The notes below the pieces were generated by a model. That model saw only the letters and a program-made list of their open reading frames with translations, did not search any database and had not been told where the DNA came from. The translations under genes were made by a program, and so were the position numbers. This document shows, one piece after another, positions 17,995 through 27,478 of a stretch of DNA of 64,000 nucleotides. The stretch comes from Bacillota bacterium (GTDB lineage Bacteria; Bacillota; Clostridia; Acetivibrionales; DTU013): contig JAEZYU010000021.1 of the NCBI GenBank assembly GCA_023418915.1, forward strand, positions 15,512-79,511, given 5' to 3'. How positions within the stretch are numbered: position 1 is the stretch's first letter; each line of letters begins with the position of its first letter.

Positions 17995-18705
17995 TTATTT
18001 CCCCTGAGCAGCAGATTTCAGCGCCTCCATATCCATGATCCGAACCGACGACCTGTGGAAATCCAGCATGCCCTCATCCCTCATCCTACCCATTTCCCGT
18101 GAAAGAGAAGGTCTTGTTACATTCAAAAAATCCGACAGCTCATTTCGGTTCATGGCAAGCATAAAGGTAGGCGTTCCACTTCTATTATGCTGTTCCAGCA
18201 GATAACACGCAATCCTTCCCCGGACATTCCTTATCGACAGATACTCCAGTTGGCGGCTCAGAGTCACAGCCTTTTGCGACAATATACCCAGCATATTCAG
18301 AATAAGCTTTCTGTGACCTCCACAGGAATGGGCACATTGACCGACAAGCTTCTCAGAAGGAATATACATTACCGTACAGTCAGTATGTGCGATAATAGTG
18401 GCAGGCCATTTCCGGTTACCGGTAAAGGCAGCCATTTCACCAAACAGTTCGCCCTGCCGAAGTATTGCAAAAACAATTCTTTCACCGGATACGTTTTCCT
18501 TGACAACAGATACCTGCCCCTCAATAACAACCCCCACTCCGTCAAAAGTGTCACCTGCCATATTTATGATATCGTTCCTGTAAAAGCTTCGCACTCTGAA
18601 GTCGAGACAGACCAGCATCGAAGACAGCTCATCCTGCTCTATATTCCTAAACAGCATGCAAACGGCAGCCGTTTTCTTGATCATTCTAACATGCTCCATT
18701 TCCAT
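17995..18705 (-). CDS. Crp/Fnr-family regulator, probable HcpR
   Basis: A 236-aa regulator with an N-terminal cyclic-nucleotide-binding-like domain (about 15-130; GVVIEGQVSVVKE, LRQGELFGEMAAFTGN) and a C-terminal winged helix (MNRNELSDFLNVTRPSLSRE). It lacks the paired Fnr-type cysteines, so it is not an Fnr-style cluster sensor. The ATG at 18705 follows AGAAGGG; an upstream in-frame start would add 16 residues. The gene is divergent from hcp, with a perfect palindrome between them. In clostridia and sulfate reducers, HcpR proteins of this class control hcp under nitrosative stress. The HcpR call comes from this context. Confidence 0.85.
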   Translation of the reverse strand: MEMEHVRMIKKTAAVCMLFRNIEQDELSSMLVCLDFRVRSFYRNDIINMAGDTFDGVGVVIEGQVSVVKENVSGERIVFAILRQGELFGEMAAFTGNRKWPATIIAHTDCTVMYIPSEKLVGQCAHSCGGHRKLILNMLGILSQKAVTLSRQLEYLSIRNVRGRIACYLLEQHNRSGTPTFMLAMNRNELSDFLNVTRPSLSREMGRMRDEGMLDFHRSSVRIMDMEALKSAAQGK

Positions 18706-18924
18706 AGTAATCACCCTTCTCTTCCATCTCCAAATTTTCCTTGCTTTTCTCAACCCTTCCAGATTGTGTTTTTCATAAGTTAGTTAGCACTATCCTTCCA
18801 TCTCTACCGAATTACTCACTTGATACTATAGTCCATCAATAATGATCGCCTGCTATTATTGAACCCAATAACCAAGCAGTGATCCTTGTTTACGTACAAC
18901 CTAATATAAAAATCTCTCACTATT

Positions 18925-18967
18925 GGTAACCAAGGTTACCGATTTGATACCTGAATTATACTACAAT
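18925..18967 (+). promoter_or_regulatory. Candidate HcpR operator and hcp promoter
   Basis: GGTAACCAAGGTTACC (18925-18940) is a perfect inverted repeat (two 7-bp arms, 2-bp spacer). TACAAT (18962-18967) lies downstream, and a start point near 18974 would put the operator centre at about -41.5, the class II activator position of Crp/Fnr proteins. No good -35 box is present, as expected of an activated promoter. Confidence 0.65.
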
Positions 18968-19110
18968 GAACATGCTTAAGCAAAAGATACAAATTGCCAA
19001 TGATTTCAGGCATGTGGCAGACAATCATGAGAAGGCCTGCCCAAGCAAACAAAATCAGAACTGGCATATTAAATTTTACTTAGACTTTGATTTTGAAAGG
19101 GGAATATAAA

Positions 19111-20676
19111 ATGGGCAATATGTTTTGTTTTCAGTGTGAACAGACTGCAGGAGGTAAGGCATGTACGATGGCAGGAGTATGCGGCAAAAATGCCGTCGTA
19201 GCCAACGGTCAGGACGAATTGACCGGAGCTTTGACAGGGTTGGCAAGAGCAGCTGCAAAAACGGCAGACCCAGGCAGGCAGGCTGATGAATTGATGATGC
19301 AGGGTCTATTTACGACGATCACTAACGTCAACTTTGACATAGATCGTGTTAATGAAATAATCAGACAGATACGAAATGAAAAAGAAAGACTGGGCGGAGC
19401 AGAAGACCTTCCTGCTAGCGAGCTCTGGAAAGGTGATGCGGATATTGTATCGATGCGTTCTACCCTGCTGCTCGGTCTCAGAGGCATGGCTGCATATGCC
19501 TGGCATGCCTCTGTACTCGGAAAAGACGACAAGGAGATCACTGCATGGTTCTACAAAGGCATGAGGGCAATAGGAGAAGAACATAGTGCTGAAGAATGGC
19601 TGGATCTGCTGATGGAATTCGGTAATATCAACCTTAAGTGCATGGCACTGCTTGATGGTGCAAACACAGGTGAATTTGGTCATCCCGTCCCTGTAAAGGT
19701 CACCACAAATGTAGAAAAAGGACCGTTCATAGTAGTCAGCGGCCATGATCTGCATGATTTGAAGCAGCTCCTTGAACAGACTGAAGGCAAGGGCATCAAC
19801 ATCTACACCCATGGAGAAATGCTGCCGGCCCACGGGTACCCTGTGCTGAAAAAGCACAAGCATTTGAAGGGCAACTTCGGTACTGCATGGCAGAACCAGC
19901 AAAAGGAATTTGCTGATGTTCCAGGTGCCTTCCTCTTCACGACCAACTGCCTGATGCCGCCGAAGCCATCCTATATGGACAGAGTATTCACCACGGCAGT
20001 GGTAGCATATCCGGGGCTTGTTCACATACCGGACAGCGATGGTAAAAAGGACTTTACTCCTGTCATAAACAAAGCTCTCGAGCTGGGAGGATGGCCGGAA
20101 GATAAACACTTCACCGGTATCAACGGAGGCAGCGTGCTTACCACAGGCTTTGCGCGCAATACTGTCCTTGGTGCCGCAGATACTGTGATAAAGGCAGTAA
20201 GGAACGGAGACATCAGACATTTCTTCCTCGTAGGCGGCTGCGACGGAGCAAAAACAGGCAGGAACTACTATACTGATTTTGTTAAGCAAACACCGAAGGA
20301 TACCGTTATATTGACACTGGCATGCGGCAAGTTCCGTTTCAACGACCTTGATCTTGGTGAAATCGCCGGACTGCCAAGGATCATGGATATGGGCCAGTGC
20401 AATGACGCTTATTCCGCTATTCAGGTAGCCGTAGCTCTTGCGGAAGCGTTTGAGTGCGGTGTCAACGATCTGCCGCTCACGCTCGTGCTTTCATGGTATG
20501 AACAGAAGGCTGTCTGCATTCTGCTCACACTGCTGGCGCTTGGTATAAAGAATATATATGTAGGTCCGACAATACCGGCTTTCTTCTCCTCCAACATATT
20601 GAACGTACTGGTGGAAAAATTCGGTCTCAAGCCCATCACAACACCGGGAGCGGATCTTAAGGCAATAATGGGATAA
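19111..20676 (+). CDS. hcp: Hydroxylamine reductase / hybrid cluster protein
   Basis: Hcp is a cytosolic iron-sulfur protein with hydroxylamine reductase and NO reductase activity, used against nitrosative stress. The 521-aa product has the N-terminal cluster motif C6-X2-C9-X8-C18-X5-C24 of the anaerobe type. The later hybrid-cluster ligands fall in conserved stretches such as LFTTNCLMPP and VGGCDGAKTGRNYY. The ATG at 19111 follows GAAAGGGG; the 8 residues before it are not part of the family. The leader is about 135 nt long. No NADH oxidoreductase (hcr) is adjacent, so another electron donor must serve it. Confidence 0.97.
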   Translation: MGNMFCFQCEQTAGGKACTMAGVCGKNAVVANGQDELTGALTGLARAAAKTADPGRQADELMMQGLFTTITNVNFDIDRVNEIIRQIRNEKERLGGAEDLPASELWKGDADIVSMRSTLLLGLRGMAAYAWHASVLGKDDKEITAWFYKGMRAIGEEHSAEEWLDLLMEFGNINLKCMALLDGANTGEFGHPVPVKVTTNVEKGPFIVVSGHDLHDLKQLLEQTEGKGINIYTHGEMLPAHGYPVLKKHKHLKGNFGTAWQNQQKEFADVPGAFLFTTNCLMPPKPSYMDRVFTTAVVAYPGLVHIPDSDGKKDFTPVINKALELGGWPEDKHFTGINGGSVLTTGFARNTVLGAADTVIKAVRNGDIRHFFLVGGCDGAKTGRNYYTDFVKQTPKDTVILTLACGKFRFNDLDLGEIAGLPRIMDMGQCNDAYSAIQVAVALAEAFECGVNDLPLTLVLSWYEQKAVCILLTLLALGIKNIYVGPTIPAFFSSNILNVLVEKFGLKPITTPGADLKAIMG

Positions 20677-21139
20677 GCATGATCTGTCAGTCTCACAAGT
20701 CGGCTTTATCGGGCTCATAGGCTCCTTTATCGGACCCGTAAGTCTACTTCAACAGACCCCATTAAGCGGCTCTATTATTCCCGCAGGTCAGCTTCATCGG
20801 GCTCATAAACCGCACAGACTGCTCATAGATGGGCTTTACCGAACAAAGCGTCAGGGTGTGGATTTTCATATACAGGAAGGAGCTGCTGCACACAATATCC
20901 AAGTGCACGGCTCCTTTTTTATTACAGCTGTATGTAACACTCAGAGTCTCTGATCAGTAATATAACTTCACGTCCACTAGCTATCGATTGGGATTAAGAT
21001 TTGAACATCGGCACAAGAATAAGCTATAATTGTGTATATTCATTATTTAGGGACATTATCGATTCAGCGGCAGATGGATCGGTTTATTAACTCGCAAGAG
21101 AGGATCGGTTTAAAAAACACACTAAAGGAGGATCGGTTT
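20677..21139. other. 463-bp gap between hcp and a small membrane protein
   Basis: Apart from the terminator and the decamer repeats listed separately, it contains two near-identical 17-mers, GCTTTATCGGGCTCATA (20703-20719) and GCTTCATCGGGCTCATA (20791-20807). No gene is visible. Confidence 0.5.
20877..20920 (+). terminator. Terminator downstream of hcp
   Basis: AAGGAGC (20877-20883) pairs with GCTCCTT (20910-20916), with further partial pairing inside, and runs into TTTTTT (20915-20920). Confidence 0.65.
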
Positions 21140-21140
21140 A
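21077..21140. repeat. Three copies of GATCGGTTTA ahead of a small gene
   Basis: Identical 10-mers lie at 21077-21086, 21103-21112 and 21131-21140, spaced 26 and 28 bp. The last abuts the start codon at 21140 and sits just after AAAGGAG. Confidence 0.8.
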
Positions 21141-21343
21141 TGAAGCTAACAAAGAAGGATATCCTAATTTTAGTAATACCTATCGCCATTGCGGCAGTCA
21201 TATATTTGTTTTTGCCTGCAAGAATTCCAAGGCAATTCGGCCTCAATGGCCGGCCGACCTCCTATATAGCAAAGGAGTTCATATTTCTGCTGGGGCTTCT
21301 GCCTTATTTAGTTTACAAAAGCTACAGGGCGAAGCATAAATAA
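21140..21343 (+). CDS. Small two-helix membrane protein, DUF1648-like
   Basis: A 67-aa protein with two predicted membrane helices (ILILVIPIAIAAVIYLFL and FIFLLGLLPYLVYK). Between them is a loop, ARIPRQFGLNGRPTSYIAKE, that resembles the IPxHxNxxGxPD loop of DUF1648 domains. The ATG at 21140 has AAAGGAGG at the right distance. It is much shorter than full SdpI/DUF1648 proteins, so it may be a stand-alone half or an immunity-like protein. This is a family resemblance only, with no proven function. Confidence 0.75.
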   Translation: MKLTKKDILILVIPIAIAAVIYLFLPARIPRQFGLNGRPTSYIAKEFIFLLGLLPYLVYKSYRAKHK

Positions 21344-21470
21344 AATCAGGCTGAAATATCGGATTTTGCCAAATACATCAGAACACTGCCGCTGAACTCA
21401 TCAAGATACTGTGTTATCGAGAAAGCATTGTAATCGTCCTGAATATACATATTGGAAACGAGGTAATACA

Positions 21471-23663
21471 ATGGGTAAAATTCTTGTTCTAGCAGAAAAA
21501 CCGTCTGTAGCCAGAGACCTGGCGAAGGTTCTTGGCTGCGGTCAAAAGGGAAACGGGTTCATCGGCGGTAACAAGCACATCGTCACTTGGGCTCTGGGGC
21601 ATCTTGTCACACTGGCCGATCCGGAGGCCTACGGAAAACAGTATAAAGTCTGGAGTCTTGAAACTCTTCCAATGCTGCCGAAAAAAATGGATCTGGTAGT
21701 AATCAGAGAAACCGCCAAACAATTTAATATCGTAAAAAGCCTTATGAAGAGGCCGGATGTGGATGAACTTATTATTGCCACCGATGCGGGACGCGAAGGT
21801 GAACTCGTAGCAAGGTGGATCATGATAAAGGCAGGATTTTCAAAACCTGTCAAACGCTTATGGATATCCTCCCAGACAGAAAAAGCCGTAAGGGAAGGCT
21901 TTAAAAATCTGAAGCCCGGCAGAGAGTATGAGAACCTTTTCATGTCCGCTCAAAGCCGTGCCGAAGCCGACTGGCTCGTTGGTCTCAATGTGACGAGAGC
22001 TCTGACCTGCAAACACAACGCTCAGCTTTCAGCCGGCAGAGTTCAGACTCCTACTCTGGCGATGGTGGTGGAACGCGAGAATGAGATAAGAAGGTTCGTC
22101 CCAAAGGATTACTGGACAATACACGCCGGCGCAAAGGATTTCTCGATGCAATGGAAGGATAAAGGCAACGGTCAGACAAGGATCTTCAATAAGGAAAAAG
22201 CTGAGGCGATCGCAGCAAAGATTAAGGGACAGACAGGTGATATAACAGAAGTCAAAAAGGAATCAAAACAGGAGCTGCCGCCGCTGGCATATGATCTGAC
22301 TGAGCTGCAGCGTGATGCAAACAGGAAGTTCGGATATTCGGCCAAGCAAACGCTGGGCATCATGCAAAAGCTCTATGAAACACATAAAATAGTAACCTAT
22401 CCAAGAACGGACTCAAGACACATCACCAGCGACATCGTACCGACTCTCTCAGAACGGCTGAAGGCCGTTTCGATCGGCCCATACGCCGAAGCGGCACGAG
22501 CCTTGATAAGAGGCGGGATAAAGGTCACAAAGCGATTCGTCGACAACAGCAAGGTCACAGACCATCATGCGATAATACCAACCGAACAGTATGTGAACCT
22601 CGGAGGGCTTGACCGTGATGAACGCAATATATTTGATCTTATTGTAAAAAGATTTATAGCTGTATTGAGCCCGCCATTTGAATATGAGCAGACAACAGTA
22701 AAAGCAGATGTAAAAGGTGAACTATTCACCGCCAGAGGAAAAATAGTAAAGTCAAAAGGGTGGAAATGCGTATATGACAGCAACCCGGGAAACGGCAGGT
22801 CTGATGCAGAGCAGGAGTCAAAAGAACAATCAGACGATGGACCGGAACAGAATCTGCCTGAACTGAGGAGGGGAGATAAGCTGAGGTATAATTCTGTACA
22901 GCTTGTAAACAGTAAAACTAAACCTCCTGCAAGATATACCGAAGCAACTCTGCTAACCGCTATGGAACACCCCGGAAAATTCATAGAGGATGATGAGCTA
23001 AGCGAGACAGTGGACAAAACAGGCGGGCTGGGCACACCTGCTACCAGAGCTGATATCATAGAAAAGCTGTTCAACTCCTTTTATATGGAAAGAAAAGGCA
23101 AAGAGATCCATCCGACATCAAAGGGTATCCAATTGGTAAACATGGTGCCGGCTGATCTAAAATCACCGGAGCTCACAGCAAAATGGGAACAGGAGCTGAA
23201 GCTGATCAGCCTTGGAAGGTCGAATCATCATGTGTTCATTAATAGAATGAAGGATTACGCCTCTAAACTTGTATCAAATGTAATCGCCAGTAATGATGTG
23301 TACAGGCATGACAACATGACTCGTGAAAAGTGTCCGGAGTGCGGAAAATACATGCTGGAGGTCAATGGCAAAAAAGGCAGGATGCTGATATGTCAGGACA
23401 GGGAGTGCGGTTACCGCAAAAGTCTGTCTATCATCTCCAACGCCCGCTGTCCAGAATGTCATAAAAAGATGGAGATACGAGGCGAAGCAGAAAACAAGGC
23501 ATTTTTCTGCTCATGTGGTTACCGCGAAAAGCTTGAGGCCTTTAATAAAAGGAAAGGCGAGCAGGTCAACAAGCGAGAGGTGAGCAGGTTCCTCAATAAG
23601 CAGGAGGATGCTCCCATCAACTCTGCCCTGGCAGACGCCCTTGCTAAACTCAAAAAGCAATGA
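21471..23663 (+). CDS. topB: DNA topoisomerase III (type IA)
   Basis: A 730-aa type IA topoisomerase that decatenates DNA through a tyrosine-linked single-strand break. The Toprim domain begins MGKILVLAEKPSVARDL and includes ATDAGREGEL (103-112). The active-site tyrosine is Y310 in VTYPRTDSRHI. The C-terminus carries zinc-ribbon units (CPECGKYML...CQDRECGY and CPECHKKME...CSCGY). The ATG at 21471 is used because it opens the Toprim fold and follows a GAGGTAA site; earlier in-frame codons are not conserved in the family. A second topB is often plasmid-borne, but nothing here suggests an element. Confidence 0.96.
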   Translation: MGKILVLAEKPSVARDLAKVLGCGQKGNGFIGGNKHIVTWALGHLVTLADPEAYGKQYKVWSLETLPMLPKKMDLVVIRETAKQFNIVKSLMKRPDVDELIIATDAGREGELVARWIMIKAGFSKPVKRLWISSQTEKAVREGFKNLKPGREYENLFMSAQSRAEADWLVGLNVTRALTCKHNAQLSAGRVQTPTLAMVVERENEIRRFVPKDYWTIHAGAKDFSMQWKDKGNGQTRIFNKEKAEAIAAKIKGQTGDITEVKKESKQELPPLAYDLTELQRDANRKFGYSAKQTLGIMQKLYETHKIVTYPRTDSRHITSDIVPTLSERLKAVSIGPYAEAARALIRGGIKVTKRFVDNSKVTDHHAIIPTEQYVNLGGLDRDERNIFDLIVKRFIAVLSPPFEYEQTTVKADVKGELFTARGKIVKSKGWKCVYDSNPGNGRSDAEQESKEQSDDGPEQNLPELRRGDKLRYNSVQLVNSKTKPPARYTEATLLTAMEHPGKFIEDDELSETVDKTGGLGTPATRADIIEKLFNSFYMERKGKEIHPTSKGIQLVNMVPADLKSPELTAKWEQELKLISLGRSNHHVFINRMKDYASKLVSNVIASNDVYRHDNMTREKCPECGKYMLEVNGKKGRMLICQDRECGYRKSLSIISNARCPECHKKMEIRGEAENKAFFCSCGYREKLEAFNKRKGEQVNKREVSRFLNKQEDAPINSALADALAKLKKQ

Positions 23664-23885
23664 TGCAATTGAAGGAATGTGGTTCATATTGCTAGAATTT
23701 TCAATTAATGGGGTGTTTTTTTGGGTAATAATCCCACTTTTTATGCAGTAGGGATACATAAACTGTGGTATTATCGCATTATAGCAACCAAATGCGCTGT
23801 AATCTTTCCCATTAGTTGAAAAACTAAGCATACTACCCGGATTATTTCCCAGAGAATCGTATAAACGGAACATTAATGCCAACAT

Positions 23886-23952
23886 GTACCTCCGCAACGG
23901 TTCTTGTGATTCCGGCTAGTCTACGTGTACCTCCGCAACAGTTCTTGTGATT
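23886..23952. repeat. Pair of 26-bp direct repeats
   Basis: Copies at 23886-23911 and 23927-23952 differ at one base (GTACCTCCGCAACGG or CAG, then TTCTTGTGATT), with a period of 41 bp. They lie between the convergent topB and asnA genes. Confidence 0.85.
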
Positions 23953-24001
23953 ACGTAAGATCAGGAGCAATGTCTCCTTAGCTATGCCTATGCACTCAAT
24001 T

Positions 24002-25021
24002 CTACAATAGCTCAATGTCGGATTCTCTGCATTTGTCCGCCATATCCTGAGGCCAAATAGAGGCCTGCACCTCTCCAACATGGGCTTTCCCCAGGTAGAA
24101 CATGCATATCCTGGATTGACCGATTCCTCCTCCCACTGTATACGGAAGTCTTTTCTCATATACATCTCTGTGGAAGGGCAATTCGAGTCTTTCCTCGCAA
24201 CCGGCTGTTTTCAGCTGTTTCACCAGCGAATCCTCATCGACCCTGATTCCCATCGATGATACTTCCATAGCCCTTTCCAACACAGGATACCAGAACAGGA
24301 TGTCTCCATTGAGTTCCCAGTCATCATAATCAGGTGCTCTGCCATCATGCTTTTTGCCGGACTTCAGCACTGCACCGATCTTCATAATGAAAACTGCCCT
24401 CTTTTCCTTTGCTATCCTGTCTTCTCTCTCCTTTGGCTCCAGATCGGGGTACATATCTTCAAGCTCCTGAGAAGTGACAAAGCTGATATCGTCAGGCAGA
24501 TATCTTTGCAATACCGGAAATGCCGCACATGCTTCACCCTCGGTTTTTTTGAATACCATAAACAGCTTTCGGACGATCGTTCTGAGCATCTCTTCATTTC
24601 GTTCGCTCTTATCGAGTATTTTTTCCCAGTCCCACTGGTCAACATATATTGAATGCAGATTATCCATAATCTCATCACGTCTTATTGCATTCATATCTGT
24701 ATAAAGGCCTTCGCCATGCTTGAATTCATACCGCTTGAGTGCCATTCTCTTCCACTTGGCAAGTGAATGTACAATTTCCACATCCTGGGCGTCCGCATTA
24801 GGGACATTGAAGGATACAGGCCTTTCCACACCATTCAGATTGTCGTTGAGCCCTGATTGCGGGCAGACGAAAAGAGGTGCGGAAACTCTGGTCAGATTCA
24901 TTTCCGTGGCTAGATTGTTTTCAAATCGATCCTTTATGAATTTGATTGCAATCTCTGTTTCTTTAATATTCATATTTGGTCTATAGTCATCCGGTATTAT
25001 CAGTCTGTCGATCTTTTGCAT
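24002..25021 (-). CDS. asnA: Aspartate--ammonia ligase (asparagine synthetase A)
   Basis: AsnA makes asparagine from aspartate, ammonia and ATP. The 339-aa protein has the class II synthetase-like fold expected: an N-terminal region with [17 protein letters not shown], a central [15 protein letters not shown] with [13 protein letters not shown], and a C-terminal [20 protein letters not shown]. The length matches E. coli AsnA. GGGGAGA precedes the ATG and a promoter lies about 35-60 bp upstream. The gene is monocistronic. The window also holds an AspS2-type synthetase, so free Asn and tRNA-bound Asn may be made by separate routes. Confidence 0.96.
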   Translation of the reverse strand: MQKIDRLIIPDDYRPNMNIKETEIAIKFIKDRFENNLATEMNLTRVSAPLFVCPQSGLNDNLNGVERPVSFNVPNADAQDVEIVHSLAKWKRMALKRYEFKHGEGLYTDMNAIRRDEIMDNLHSIYVDQWDWEKILDKSERNEEMLRTIVRKLFMVFKKTEGEACAAFPVLQRYLPDDISFVTSQELEDMYPDLEPKEREDRIAKEKRAVFIMKIGAVLKSGKKHDGRAPDYDDWELNGDILFWYPVLERAMEVSSMGIRVDEDSLVKQLKTAGCEERLELPFHRDVYEKRLPYTVGGGIGQSRICMFYLGKAHVGEVQASIWPQDMADKCRESDIELL

Positions 25022-25373
25022 ATTGAGCTGTCTCCCCTTTCCGCATAATATGAAATTATATCATTATAAAAGTAAGATTCAAATATTTTTTGCAGGAAAT
25101 AGTAAAAGGAATTGCACGAAAACTGCATCTTAATACTACAGGTAAGCATAGCTCATTTTGCAGTACTGCAATCTTACAGAAGAATTCAAGTCAATCACTT
25201 CCCGTCCATAGAGCCAGATGATGACCTTCCAGTTGCCCATCAACATAATTTTAGTTCATTATTGCAGGCATGATCAGAATTACAGGCATGATCAGCCGCT
25301 ATTTCCCGAAAGTCTTGCAGACGCTGCTTTTTGCATAATTAACACCCGGCCGGCGATAGATAGAGTATCATGC
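25022..25373. other. 352-bp gap between ku and asnA
   Basis: It holds the asnA promoter and two direct 13-mers, CAGGCATGATCAG at 25265-25277 and 25283-25295. No gene is supported on either strand. Confidence 0.5.
25055..25082 (-). promoter_or_regulatory. Probable asnA promoter
   Basis: On the minus strand TTGAAT (25082-25077), a 16-bp spacer and TATAAT (25060-25055). Confidence 0.55.
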
Positions 25374-26246
25374 TTAAGATGTCTTGCGCCTTTTTGCGTT
25401 ACTTGAAGCAGCCGATGACTTTGTTTTCTTTGTTTTTTTGGACTCTGCTTTATCACCTGACTCCTGTATCCCGCCCTTGGAAGCCTCCACACTTGCCTTT
25501 AAGGCTTCCATAAGATCTATGATATTCGTCTGCGCCTCCGGGGGACTGACAACCTCACGGCCCTCCATTTTAGCCTGTATGAGATTTTTTAGCGCTTCCT
25601 GATATTCATTTTTGAACTCATCCATGTCGAAATCAGATGTCATATTGTTTATCAGGCTTACGGCCATTTTCATTTCATTGTCATGAACATCAACATTATA
25701 ATTCAATTCACTTATGTTTTCGACCCTTCTGATCTCGTCAGAATAGTAGAGAAGGTATAAGAGCATTCCGCCTTTATCATTCGGCTTTATCATAGACACA
25801 TACTCATTTGAAGACAGTGTTATCTTTGCCAGCCCTACCTTACCGGTTTCATTCATTGCACGTCTGAACAGCTCGAAAGCCTTACTTGCGCTGAAATTGC
25901 CCGGAGCAATATAATATGCCTTGTCAAGTTGGACCGGGTTTATCTTATCTTCATCAACAAAGCTGAGAATGGAAATAGTCTTTTTAGACTTGATGGGCAG
26001 CTTTTCAAAATCCTCATCTGTCACCAGGATATATTTGTCCTTTTCATATTCATATCCCTTGACAAGGTCGTCCTGCGAAACCTCCTCATTGCAGTTTTCA
26101 CAGAACTTTTTGTACCGCACCCTTGTATTGCACTTTTTGTGCAGGTAATTGAATTTCACACTTTCCGCCCCTGATGTGGCGGTATATACATTTACCGGAA
26201 AATACACCATTCCAAAGCTGATTGAACCCTTCCAGCTTGCCTTCAA
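25374..26246 (-). CDS. ku: Non-homologous end joining protein Ku
   Basis: A 290-aa Ku homodimer subunit that binds DNA ends. It starts with the usual MKASWKGSISFGMVYFPVNV, contains a small CNTRVRYKKFCENCNEE cysteine cluster (about 39-54), and has the ring-forming beta-barrel core through YYSDEIRR. The C-terminal 60 residues are a Lys/Ser-rich tail (ESKKTKKTKSSAASSNAKRR), which is common in bacterial Ku and binds DNA. No LigD is present in the window, although the two are frequently linked. A ligase elsewhere in the genome would be needed for end joining. Confidence 0.95.
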   Translation of the reverse strand: MKASWKGSISFGMVYFPVNVYTATSGAESVKFNYLHKKCNTRVRYKKFCENCNEEVSQDDLVKGYEYEKDKYILVTDEDFEKLPIKSKKTISILSFVDEDKINPVQLDKAYYIAPGNFSASKAFELFRRAMNETGKVGLAKITLSSNEYVSMIKPNDKGGMLLYLLYYSDEIRRVENISELNYNVDVHDNEMKMAVSLINNMTSDFDMDEFKNEYQEALKNLIQAKMEGREVVSPPEAQTNIIDLMEALKASVEASKGGIQESGDKAESKKTKKTKSSAASSNAKRRKTS

Positions 26247-26315
26247 TTAGACCACTCCATATTTTTTGATATATGTATTTTTTCAAAAAAACAGAGTATT
26301 ATGCCGCAAATAAAT

Positions 26316-26345
26316 GGGTGCCTGTTCAGGAGCATTCAGGCACCC
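26316..26345 (-). terminator. Terminator downstream of the epimerase gene
   Basis: GGGTGCCTG (26316-26324) and CAGGCACCC (26337-26345) form a strong hairpin 53 bp past the stop. On the minus strand it runs into ATTTATTTG. Confidence 0.6.
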
Positions 26346-26397
26346 TTGGTTCCTTACATAACATTTTCATCTCAAAAACTGCGGAAAGCTCACTTTA

Positions 26398-27414
26398 TCA
26401 TTGTCGCATTGGATTCCCAGAAATTACTGTTTTGAGTGCATTGTCCATTGCATCGATGATACGGTCACACCAGTCATCGTATTCAGGATCTTCCTGCTGC
26501 AGCTCCGGATGACTCATTATATAGTCAATAGTTCGCTTTACTCCTTGGTCAAAACGGGTGGTAGCCGTAAAATCAGGAACCAGCCTCTTGATTTTTGTAT
26601 TATCGTATATTCCGTTATTAGCCTTGTCGCCTATCAGATACCCCAGATGATCAGTCAAACTGCATGCTGCCAGAAATTCCGAGGATACATGGAAGGCCTT
26701 CAATTCCACACCAAGCGCATCTGCGATGATCTTATATATCTGATTCCATGTAAGTCTTTCGTCGGAGGTGATGTGGAACGAATCTCCAATAGCATGCACA
26801 TTACCCATCAAACCGACGAAACCCTTTGCAAAGTCAGTGTTATGAGTTAATGTCCAAAGTGAGGTACCGTCTCCGTGAATGATGACCCGCTTTCCATCGA
26901 TCATCCTTTTTGCTGCCTGCCAGTTGTCCAGCGGCAAATAGTAATCGCCATAAGTATGGCTCGGCCTTACGATCGTGACTGGGAAACCGTTCTCCCTGTG
27001 CTGCTTCATCAAGTATTCCTCACAGCTTATCTTATTACGTGAGTACTGCCAATATGGATTGACCAGCGGTGTGCTCTCAGTGACCGGGTAGCTCAGAGGC
27101 GGCTTCTGGTAAGCCGATGCCGAGCTGATAAAAATATATTGCTTAGTTTTTCCGCAAAAGAGCCTGTAATCCCGTTCCACATGATCTTTTGTGAATGCAA
27201 TGAAGTCAGCAACGACATCAAAGCTCATATCTGCTAATTGCCTTGCCACATATTCCTCATCATTGATATCTGCCTCTATACAGCAGACATTTTCAGGCAG
27301 ATTGTCGTTTCGGCTGCCGCGGTTCAAGAGGTATAGTTCTCCTCCTCTGGCTGCAAACAACTCCGTTATCGCCGAACTAATGATGCCGGTCCCACCAATA
27401 AACAGCGCTTTCAT
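26398..27414 (-). CDS. NAD-dependent epimerase/dehydratase (extended SDR)
   Basis: A 338-aa extended short-chain dehydrogenase. The nucleotide-binding motif is GGTGIIS (7-13), followed by a catalytic region with ISSASAY and the YSRNKISCEEYL segment that supplies the Tyr-X3-Lys pair. The C-terminal half includes HGDGTSLWTLTHNTDFAKGF, where a substrate pocket is expected. The sequence resembles sugar-nucleotide epimerases and the CSP41-like group, but the substrate cannot be read from it. It is a single gene with a terminator downstream. Confidence 0.88.
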   Translation of the reverse strand: MKALFIGGTGIISSAITELFAARGGELYLLNRGSRNDNLPENVCCIEADINDEEYVARQLADMSFDVVADFIAFTKDHVERDYRLFCGKTKQYIFISSASAYQKPPLSYPVTESTPLVNPYWQYSRNKISCEEYLMKQHRENGFPVTIVRPSHTYGDYYLPLDNWQAAKRMIDGKRVIIHGDGTSLWTLTHNTDFAKGFVGLMGNVHAIGDSFHITSDERLTWNQIYKIIADALGVELKAFHVSSEFLAACSLTDHLGYLIGDKANNGIYDNTKIKRLVPDFTATTRFDQGVKRTIDYIMSHPELQQEDPEYDDWCDRIIDAMDNALKTVISGNPMRQ

Positions 27415-27478
27415 ACTTATCCTCCGATCCCGTTATATTAATGATTTCGGCCTGTAGGCTTTTTTAATGTCTCGTCAT

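Noticed and set aside
17902..18102. Plus-strand ORF of 66 aa after a strong AGGAGGTG site
   Set aside because: More than half of it runs antisense through the C-terminal HTH of the Crp/Fnr gene, and its protein has no recognisable features. The site may be a chance match.
19306..20289. Minus-strand open frame of 327 aa
   Set aside because: It is wholly antisense to hcp, whose cluster motifs and length are complete.
21471..23663. topB as a sign of a plasmid or conjugative element
   Set aside because: No relaxase, partition or conjugation gene lies nearby; the neighbours are housekeeping genes.
23886..23952. Possible CRISPR array
   Set aside because: Only two repeats with a 15-bp spacer are present, and no cas gene is in the window.
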